Shown here: positions 1-4,971 of the stretch, piece after piece
Layout: the number at the start of each line of letters is the position of its first letter
Position numbering within the stretch: position 1 is the first letter of the stretch
Origin: Leyella stercorea
GTDB lineage: Bacteria; Bacteroidota; Bacteroidia; Bacteroidales; Bacteroidaceae
NCBI RefSeq assembly: GCF_021531655.1
Contig: NZ_JADYUF010000043.1
Coordinates: 1-30,923 of the forward strand
Direction: 5' to 3'
Length of the DNA stretch: 30,923 nucleotides
Notes under the pieces: generated by a model
Seen by the model: the letters and a program-made list of their open reading frames with translations, nothing else
The model's database searches: none
Told to the model about the DNA's origin: nothing
Translations under genes and position numbers: made by a program

Positions 1-1
1 G

Positions 2-475
2 AACGTGGTGCTGCACGAGGGCACATATCCCTTCATGCACTGCCGCAACATCAAGGTTGACGGACTGCAATCGGACGCCAAATACGTGTTCCAGTACTCG
101 CGCGACATCGAGATACGCAACGCCAAGATTGACACCAAGGACTCGTTCTGGGAGGTTGACAACGTGACCGTGTACGACTCGGAGCTCAACGGCGAATTCT
201 TAGGATGGCATTCGCGCGGATTGCGACTGGTCAACTGCCACATCTCGGGCGAGCAGCCGCTGTGCTACGCCAAGGACCTGGTGCTTGAGAACTGCACCTT
301 CGACCCCGAATGCGACCGCGCCTTCGAATATTCCACCCTCCAGGCGGACATACGCGGACACATCAAGAGCATAAAGAACCCCACATCGGGCAAAATAGTG
401 GCAGACAGCATAGGCGAAGTGATAATCGACGAGAACATCAAGCAGCCTGCCGACTGTCAGATTCTGACACGCTGA
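2..475 (+). CDS. DUF3737-like beta-helix protein, C-terminal part
   Basis: The reading frame is already open at base 2 and ends at TGA 473-475, so this is the C-terminal ~157 residues of a longer protein whose start lies outside the window. The sequence has short repeating strands of the type seen in right-handed parallel beta-helices, with recurring NC/DC and E/D-V/L patterns (for example LVNCHISGE and LVLENCTFDPE). I recognise it as resembling DUF3737 proteins, which are cytoplasmic-looking beta-helix proteins of unknown function. The GTG at position 5 is an internal codon, not a believable start. Family assignment is from memory of the motif pattern; function is unknown. Confidence 0.6.
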   Translation, partial: NVVLHEGTYPFMHCRNIKVDGLQSDAKYVFQYSRDIEIRNAKIDTKDSFWEVDNVTVYDSELNGEFLGWHSRGLRLVNCHISGEQPLCYAKDLVLENCTFDPECDRAFEYSTLQADIRGHIKSIKNPTSGKIVADSIGEVIIDENIKQPADCQILTR

Positions 476-498
476 AAAAGCCCCTTTATAGAACGTTA

Positions 499-554
499 AT
501 ATCAAAAATGTGCAATTTTGCCACTTTTTCATATCAAAAATGTGTAACTTTGCC
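499..554 (+). repeat. Tandem 24-bp repeat overlapping a promoter
   Basis: Two 24-bp copies, 499-522 and 531-554, are offset by exactly 32 bp and differ at only two positions (C/T at 513/545 and T/C at 516/548). Each begins ATATCAAAAATGTG and ends TTTGCC. The second copy contains a perfect -7 box; the first has the near miss CAATTTTG. The pair could be a duplicated promoter or two operator half-sites for the downstream ATPase gene. Confidence 0.8.
545..552 (+). promoter_or_regulatory. Bacteroidetes -7 box (TAACTTTG) for the ATPase gene
   Basis: TAACTTTG matches the TAnnTTTG consensus and lies 20 bp before the ATG at 573, implying a very short 5' leader. No well-spaced TTG -33 element is evident; TTTTG at 516-520 is about 24 bp upstream. 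Confidence 0.6.
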
Positions 555-572
555 GAAAAAGGATATTAACCA

Positions 573-1895
573 ATGGAAATAAAGAGAGATATAATAGAGA
601 AACTGAAAGCGTGGAAAGAGAATCCACGCCGTAAGCCCTTGGTGTTGCAGGGTGCTCGCCAGGTAGGCAAGTCGTGGGCATTGAAGAAGTTTGGCAAGGA
701 ATGTTTTGAAGACATTGTTTATATAAACTTCGACACAATGCCTGCCCTAAAAGAAGACTTCAGACGAACCAAGGTGCCGGCACAGCTCATAAGGCAGATG
801 GAGATAATGACGGGCAAGCCGATAACTCCTTCGTCTACGCTTATAATTCTTGACGAGATACAGGAGTGTAACGATGCATTGAACAGTCTGAAGTATTTCT
901 GCGAGGATGCTCCGGAGTATGCTGTAGTATGTGCCGGTTCGCTCTTAGGGGTGGCTTTAAATCGTTCGGGGGCTTCCTTTCCGGTAGGAAAGGTGAATTT
1001 CATGACTCTATACCCAGTGTCGTTTGCCGAATATCTCAGAGCAATTGATGCCCAGCTGTATCGTGCCTATGAGATGATAGACACCATTATGGCTGTGCCG
1101 GAGGTGATACACCAACAACTGACAGATGCCTATAAGGCGTATCTTGTATTGGGAGGTATGCCCGAAGCTGTGAGTGCGTATATTGACACCAAGGATTGGG
1201 ATGAGGCTAAGGCCATACAGGACGGCATACTCCAGTCTTATTCATTAGACTTTGCCAAGCACATCAACAATAAGGACATTCCGCGAGTGTTTCAGGTGTG
1301 GGGCAATTTGCAGGACCAATTGGCACGTGAAGACAAGAAGTTCAGATATGCTGACGTTCAAAAAGGAGCCAGAGCGCGTGAGTATGAAGGAGCTATAGAA
1401 TGGCTGTGTCTTGCAGGATTGGTACATCGTGTGTCGGCATTGGAAACTCCACGGCTCCCTTTGTCTGCCTACAAGAAGAGCAATGCATTCAAGCTGTATC
1501 TTAATGATGTGGGATTGTTAGGGCGTAAGTTCGACTTGGATGTGCAGACTGTATTGGCTGGAGACAATCTGTTTACCGAATTCAAGGGCGTTATGGCAGA
1601 AAACTACGTGCTGCAGTCGCTTGTTCGTCAGTTTGGCAACTCACAATACTATTGGACATCGGGCAACATGGCCGAAGTGGAGTTTGTATTACAGGCTGAT
1701 GGTAAAATCATTCCGATAGAAGTGAAGGCAGATAAGAATGTAACGGCTAAGAGTCTGGCGTATTATCGTAAGCAATACACCCCTCAATTGTCTGTGCGAC
1801 TTTCCACGCTCAATATGCGTAAGGATGACGATTTGCTCAATCTGCCGCTGTATCTTGTTGACAAGATGAGCCGTTTCGTCAGCGTGGCAGATTGA
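573..1895 (+). CDS. AAA-type ATPase with DUF4143 C-terminal domain
   Basis: A 440-residue cytoplasmic protein. The Walker A P-loop GARQVGKS lies at residues 27-34 and a Walker B segment LIILDE ends at D94-E95. These identify an AAA/ATPase of the archaeal-type ATPase group. The C-terminal half matches the DUF4143 arrangement, ending with a PIEVKA segment (E383-x-K385) that resembles the ExK part of PD-(D/E)XK nuclease folds. No catalytic activity has been firmly assigned to this family, so nuclease function is only a possibility. The gene stands alone behind a duplicated promoter repeat and before a repeat array. Its codon use looks richer in A/T-ending codons than the flanking DUF3737 and malY-like genes, which fits horizontal acquisition. 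Such genes often occur in several copies per Bacteroidales genome. Confidence 0.85.
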   Translation: MEIKRDIIEKLKAWKENPRRKPLVLQGARQVGKSWALKKFGKECFEDIVYINFDTMPALKEDFRRTKVPAQLIRQMEIMTGKPITPSSTLIILDEIQECNDALNSLKYFCEDAPEYAVVCAGSLLGVALNRSGASFPVGKVNFMTLYPVSFAEYLRAIDAQLYRAYEMIDTIMAVPEVIHQQLTDAYKAYLVLGGMPEAVSAYIDTKDWDEAKAIQDGILQSYSLDFAKHINNKDIPRVFQVWGNLQDQLAREDKKFRYADVQKGARAREYEGAIEWLCLAGLVHRVSALETPRLPLSAYKKSNAFKLYLNDVGLLGRKFDLDVQTVLAGDNLFTEFKGVMAENYVLQSLVRQFGNSQYYWTSGNMAEVEFVLQADGKIIPIEVKADKNVTAKSLAYYRKQYTPQLSVRLSTLNMRKDDDLLNLPLYLVDKMSRFVSVAD

Positions 1896-1896
1896 A

Positions 1897-1984
1897 ATGT
1901 AGTCCTTTTGCCTTTCAAATGTAGTCCTTTTGCCCTGTAAAAGGAGTCCTTTTGCACTCCAAAACGAGTCCTTTTACAGGGCAA
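1897..1984. repeat. 22-bp-period repeat array 1 (four units)
   Basis: Four units begin at 1897, 1919, 1941 and 1963, exactly 22 bp apart. Each contains AGTCCTTTT and ends CAA or TAA. Units start ATGTAG, ATGTAG, AAGGAG and AACGAG; the last ~7 bp of each unit vary. A further copy in inverted orientation (AAAAGGACTACAT, 1983-1995) follows immediately. The array starts 2 bp after the ATPase stop codon. The period is not a multiple of three and long reading frames through it look incidental. The same unit family recurs at 20741-20850. Confidence 0.9.
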
Positions 1985-1997
1985 AAGGACTACATTT
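1917..1997. other. Perfect 29-bp inverted repeat within array 1
   Basis: Bases 1917-1945 are perfectly complementary to 1969-1997 (29 of 29 pairs), leaving a 23-nt loop that itself holds part of units 3 and 4. The arms are built from repeat units 2-3 and the inverted copy. In RNA this would be a long stable hairpin between the ATPase gene and the malY-like gene. The right arm ends in TTT(T), so it may end transcription of the ATPase gene, but the tract is short. Confidence 0.85.
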
Positions 1998-2048
1998 TCA
2001 GAACACATCGAATTGAGTGGTATAAACGAACCGTAAAAACAATGATTT

Positions 2049-3272
2049 ATGACTGATTTATTACACAATACTACCGGCTGCGTGCCCTGCACCGACCAGC
2101 TTTTCACGAAGCCCACACAGCGCCGCGGCACCAACTCCTACAAGTGGGACTCGGCTCCGACTGCCGATGTCATACCCCTCTGGGTGGCAGACATGGACTT
2201 CGAGACCTATCCCGCCATAACCGAGACGTTGCAGCGTCGCGTGGCTCACGGCATATTCGGATATACACGTGTGCCCGATGCCTACTACGAGTCGGTGTGC
2301 CGATGGTTTGCAACCCGGCACCAATGGCAATTCGCGCCGTCTGACATCATATACACGTCGGGCGTAGTACCCGCCATATCAGCCGTCATCAAGGCGCTCA
2401 CCCTGCCCGGCGACCAGGTGATAGTGCAGGGTCCGGTGTACAACTGCTTCTATTCGAGCATACGCAACAACGGCTGCGAGACGGTGTCCAATGCCCTTAT
2501 ATATAATAAGGTTGCGATGCGCTACGAGATAGACTTCGACGATCTGGACCGCAAACTCTCGCACGAGCGTGCCCGGCTGCTCCTGCTCTGCAATCCGCAC
2601 AACCCCGGCGGACGTGTGTGGACACGCTCCGAGCTGACGCGTGTGGCTGAGCTGTGCCGCAAGCACGGCGTGCGCGTGGTGTCGGACGAGATACACTGCG
2701 AGCTGACGCTACACGACAACAAGTACACTCCGTTCGGGTCGCTGCCCGACGAGCTGAGCTACGGCTCCATAACCTGCTGTTCGCCCTCGAAGGCGTTCAA
2801 CATAGCCGGTCTGCAGATAGCCAACATAGTGTGCCGCGACGCCCAAGTGCGCGAGCGCATCGACCGTGCCATCAACATCAACGAGGTGTGCGACGTCAAT
2901 CCCTTTGGCGTTGAGGCGCTTATGGCAGCCTACACCGATGGGGGAGCGGAGTGGCTCGTTGCGCTCCGCCGCTATCTCACAGCCAACTACGAGTGGCTCC
3001 GCCAATACATGGCAGAAGCCTTGCCCCACCTGCCCGTGATGCGTATGGAGGGCACATACTTGGCTTGGGTGGACTGCTCGGCATTGGGCGTGACATCCGA
3101 AGCGATAGAAGAACGACTGCTGCGCGAGCATAAGGTGTGGGTGAATGCAGGCAGCATGTACGGCAGCGAGGGCGAACACTTCATCCGCATCAATATGGCG
3201 TGCCCGCGCGAAAGGCTCGTAGAGGGGGTGAAGCGGATAGTTGAAGGGCTGGCTGATTGGAATAAAGATTAA
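2049..3272 (+). CDS. MalY/PatB-family PLP-dependent C-S lyase / aminotransferase
   Basis: A 407-residue cytoplasmic fold-type I PLP enzyme. The N-terminal NSYKWDS and PLWVADMDFE segments are characteristic of MalY/PatB cystathionine beta-lyases. The PLP lysine lies in the SPSKAFNIAG motif at K248, preceded by CNPHNPGGRVW and VVSDEIHCEL, where the aspartate contacts the pyridine nitrogen. The expected reaction is cleavage of the C-S bond of cystathionine or related S-conjugates to a thiol, pyruvate and ammonia; some family members act as aminotransferases or regulators. I chose ATG 2049, which gives a full-length family member. No obvious promoter or Shine-Dalgarno precedes it, and the repeat array lies directly upstream. 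The substrate cannot be told from sequence. Confidence 0.88.
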   Translation: MTDLLHNTTGCVPCTDQLFTKPTQRRGTNSYKWDSAPTADVIPLWVADMDFETYPAITETLQRRVAHGIFGYTRVPDAYYESVCRWFATRHQWQFAPSDIIYTSGVVPAISAVIKALTLPGDQVIVQGPVYNCFYSSIRNNGCETVSNALIYNKVAMRYEIDFDDLDRKLSHERARLLLLCNPHNPGGRVWTRSELTRVAELCRKHGVRVVSDEIHCELTLHDNKYTPFGSLPDELSYGSITCCSPSKAFNIAGLQIANIVCRDAQVRERIDRAININEVCDVNPFGVEALMAAYTDGGAEWLVALRRYLTANYEWLRQYMAEALPHLPVMRMEGTYLAWVDCSALGVTSEAIEERLLREHKVWVNAGSMYGSEGEHFIRINMACPRERLVEGVKRIVEGLADWNKD

Positions 3273-3281
3273 AGGAAAAAG

Positions 3282-3312
3282 TTGCGGTTGCTAAAATAAT
3301 TGTGTATTTTTG
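3282..3312 (+). promoter_or_regulatory. Promoter for the 50-aa/168-aa operon
   Basis: TTG at 3282-3284, a 20-bp spacer and TATTTTTG at 3305-3312 match the Bacteroidetes primary sigma consensus. Transcription would start near 3319, about 50 nt before the first ATG. Confidence 0.7.
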
Positions 3313-3354
3313 CATACGACAGTTAGCATCTTGACAAATTGAACTTTTAATAAA

Positions 3355-3360
3355 AGGAGG
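3355..3360 (+). promoter_or_regulatory. Strong AGGAGG ribosome binding site
   Basis: AGGAGG lies 7 bases before ATG 3368. A perfect Shine-Dalgarno is uncommon in Bacteroidales, where A-rich leaders usually suffice, and it fixes the start of the 50-residue gene. Confidence 0.75.
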
Positions 3361-3367
3361 AATACAC

Positions 3368-3520
3368 ATGACAAAAGAAGAGAAGAAAGCCGACTTCTTA
3401 CGTCGATTCAGAGCCTCAAGAGAACGTAAGGAAGAGTACCTTTCAAAAATAGAAATGCGTATGCGTGAGGACTATCGCATTCGCACAGGCAAAGAAGCAG
3501 AATCCTTCAACGTGCTGTAA
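3368..3520 (+). CDS. Small highly charged protein, 50 aa, unknown function
   Basis: ATG 3368 to TAA 3518-3520 encodes 50 residues starting MTKEEKKADFLRRFRASRER. It is almost entirely charged helix-forming sequence with many Lys, Arg and Glu, no signal peptide and no membrane segment. A perfect AGGAGG and its own promoter support expression. Its stop codon overlaps the next gene's start by one base (TAATG), so the two are almost certainly translationally coupled. I do not recognise a family. By analogy with other small-first bicistrons it could be an antitoxin-like or adaptor partner of the second protein, but nothing in the sequence proves this. Confidence 0.75.
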   Translation: MTKEEKKADFLRRFRASRERKEEYLSKIEMRMREDYRIRTGKEAESFNVL

Positions 3521-4026
3521 TGAACAGGCTTGACATACAAAGGATTAATGCAATGGCTCCGTATCTCGTGACATTTCACGAGACAGATGAGTCGTATATA
3601 TTCGTAACAGAGTCAGGCGTGGAATACTCAATAGGTTTCATGCCTGATGATTTGTTGCAGTCTGATGAATCATACGAGTTTGTAATAGCCAACTTGAATG
3701 GCAAGAAATCGCCTCGTGACAAGAAGGTGAAAGACACTATCGTTGCTATTGTTGAAGAGTTCTTCAACAGCAACTCTGCAACAATATTATATCTGTGCTC
3801 TACAAGCGACGGTAAGCAACTGACAAGAGGTCGGTTGTTTCAGAACTGGTTTGAATCGTACAAATACAGCAACCGCTTTACTATGGTAACATCAACTTTG
3901 GTTGACGAGTACGGGATAGATAATATTGCTGCACTGATAATTAGAAACGATAACCCAAGATTAGGCAAGGTTCTGGCCGAATTTGGCGAAACAATAGAGA
4001 TGTTCAGTCATAAACCGACTCCTTAA
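3520..4026 (+). CDS. DUF6169-like protein, 168 aa, unknown function
   Basis: ATG 3520 shares its A with the preceding TAA. The protein has an N-terminal beta-rich part (YLVTFHETDESYIFVTESG followed by VEYSIGF), a middle KSPRDKKVKDTIVAIVEEFF helix, an ILYLCSTSDGKQLTRGRLFQNWF segment, and a C-terminal strand-rich end. It has no signal peptide or membrane segments. The pattern resembles DUF6169, a small Bacteroidetes family of unknown role, but I hold that name loosely. The conserved-looking CSTSDGKQLTRGRLF stretch is the best candidate for a functional site. The gene is A/T-richer than the malY-like gene before it, and an A/T-rich hairpin follows. Confidence 0.7.
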   Translation: MNRLDIQRINAMAPYLVTFHETDESYIFVTESGVEYSIGFMPDDLLQSDESYEFVIANLNGKKSPRDKKVKDTIVAIVEEFFNSNSATILYLCSTSDGKQLTRGRLFQNWFESYKYSNRFTMVTSTLVDEYGIDNIAALIIRNDNPRLGKVLAEFGETIEMFSHKPTP

Positions 4027-4040
4027 TAACCCTTATACCA

Positions 4041-4071
4041 AGAAAAAATCAACTTAAATGAAATTTTTTCT
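4041..4071 (+). terminator. A/T-rich terminator hairpin
   Basis: AGAAAAAAT at 4041-4049 pairs perfectly with ATTTTTTCT at 4063-4071 around a 13-nt loop, 15 bp after the 168-aa gene. The stem is only A/T-rich, so termination is plausible rather than certain. Confidence 0.45.
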
Positions 4072-4080
4072 GCCAAACAC

Positions 4081-4111
4081 TTGACATCGCTTGCGCCAGA
4101 TTGTACCTTTG
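4081..4111 (+). promoter_or_regulatory. Promoter for the HU-like gene
   Basis: TTG at 4081-4083, a 20-bp spacer and TACCTTTG at 4104-4111 match the Bacteroidetes consensus closely. It implies a leader of about 200 nt before ATG 4318. Confidence 0.8.
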
Positions 4112-4139
4112 CAAACGTAATCAGAAACACAGTTTGCTG

Positions 4140-4217
4140 ATGAAACGCAGAGCAGAACAAATGGATGCATCCGCCGGACCCATGTCGACCAAGTCCGCCA
4201 ACTATGCTCTACCATGA
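4140..4217 (+). CDS. Candidate 25-aa leader peptide
   Basis: A short frame from ATG 4140 to TGA 4215-4217 lies inside the long leader of the HU-like gene, about 20 nt after the expected transcription start. It begins MKRRAEQMD and contains no clear signal or regulatory codon run. No Shine-Dalgarno is visible. It may be chance; its position in an otherwise unexplained leader is the only support. Confidence 0.2.
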   Translation: MKRRAEQMDASAGPMSTKSANYALP

Positions 4218-4218
4218 A

Positions 4219-4302
4219 AAACACAAACAACTTAACACTTAACATTTAACACTTAACATTCAAACACAAACAACTTAACATTTAACACTTAACACTTAAC
4301 AT
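4219..4302 (+). repeat. TTAACAY heptamer repeats in a duplicated 43-bp block
   Basis: TTAACA occurs at 4232, 4239, 4246 and 4253, and again at 4275, 4282, 4289 and 4296: two runs of four with exact 7-bp spacing. Each run is preceded by the same 19-bp segment starting AAACACAAACAAC (4219 and 4262, offset 43 bp). The block ends 16 bp before the HU-like start codon and would form an unstructured, G-poor mRNA leader. Confidence 0.9.
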
Positions 4303-4317
4303 TAAAAAATCAGAATT

Positions 4318-4770
4318 ATGGCAGTAAATTTCAAGATCTATCAGAGCAATCGTAAGGGCAACACCAACGGAAAGTTTTATGCACGTGCAGCCCATCGTGA
4401 AACAATCAACACCAAGGACCTTGCCGAGGTGATGCAGAACAACAGTACAGTGAAGCGCTCGGACATCGTTGCCGTGCTCACCGAACTCTCGGAAGTGTTG
4501 CGCCAGGAGCTGCAGCGCAGCAACAAGGTGCATATTGACGGCATCGGAACGTTCAAGGTAGGCATACGCTCGAAGGGCGCCAAGACCGCCAAGGAGTTTA
4601 ATGCAACCGACAATATCGTAGGCTCGCGCATACTCTTCATGCCCGAAACCACCATCGACGCCAACGGCAACCGCGTCAAGGCGCTACTTGCCGGACTCAA
4701 GGTGAAGGAGGCTGCAAGCTACGAGAGCCTCAAGTCGAAGGAGCCTGAAACCCAGAACCCGGGCGTGTAG
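4318..4770 (+). CDS. HU-like DNA-binding protein (TIGR01201 type)
   Basis: A 150-residue nucleoid-associated-type protein. The N-terminal MAVNFKIYQSNRKG and FYARAAHRETINTKDLAEVM segments, the central VHIDGIGTFKVGIRSKG arm region and the following NIVGSRILFMPE are typical of the Bacteroidetes HU-related family that is longer than classical HU. These proteins are expected to dimerise and bind DNA through beta-arms with little sequence specificity. The last ~20 residues (KSKEPETQNPGV at the end) are a polar tail outside the fold. The gene is monocistronic, with its own promoter, a long repeat-filled leader and a terminator. Bacteroidales carry many paralogues, so its individual role is unknown. 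Confidence 0.9.
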   Translation: MAVNFKIYQSNRKGNTNGKFYARAAHRETINTKDLAEVMQNNSTVKRSDIVAVLTELSEVLRQELQRSNKVHIDGIGTFKVGIRSKGAKTAKEFNATDNIVGSRILFMPETTIDANGNRVKALLAGLKVKEAASYESLKSKEPETQNPGV

Positions 4771-4818
4771 CACCCTATACACCCATATATACACCACAGC
4801 TTTTGGCTGAACGAAACC

Positions 4819-4888
4819 GCCTGCTGGCATATTTTGAGCCGTCATTGACTGACTATACGGTGAAAAATATGGCCGGCAGGCCTTTTTT
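4819..4888 (+). terminator. Terminator after the HU-like gene
   Basis: GCCTGCTGGC plus ATATTTT (4819-4835) pairs with AAAATAT plus GCCGGCAGGC (4864-4881), with one G-U pair and one bulged G, followed by six T at 4883-4888. The loop is about 28 nt. Confidence 0.8.
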
Positions 4889-4903
4889 GTGAGAAAAATA
4901 CTA

Positions 4904-4911
4904 TAATTTTG
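4904..4911 (+). promoter_or_regulatory. -7 box (TAATTTTG) for the MscS-type gene
   Basis: TAATTTTG fits TAnnTTTG. It lies 15 bp after the previous terminator and about 60 bp before ATG 4972. No well-spaced TTG is present. Its position rules out the upstream in-frame ATG 4909 as the true start. Confidence 0.6.
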
Positions 4912-4971
4912 CACGTCAGGACAATACTCTCCCGACGTAAAAGACAAGAAATAACAACAAGCAATCAGTAT

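Noticed and set aside
1897..1984. CRISPR array
   Set aside because: Units are 22 bp in total with only about 7 variable bases; there is no room for spacers and no cas gene. The same applies to 20741-20850.
1784..2134. 116-codon minus-strand frame through the 22-bp array
   Set aside because: It runs through a repeat whose period is not a multiple of three and overlaps the ends of two real genes; no start signal or domain.
4909..4971. Upstream in-frame start for the MscS-type protein
   Set aside because: ATG 4909 overlaps the TAATTTTG promoter box and would place 21 polar residues before a clear signal peptide.
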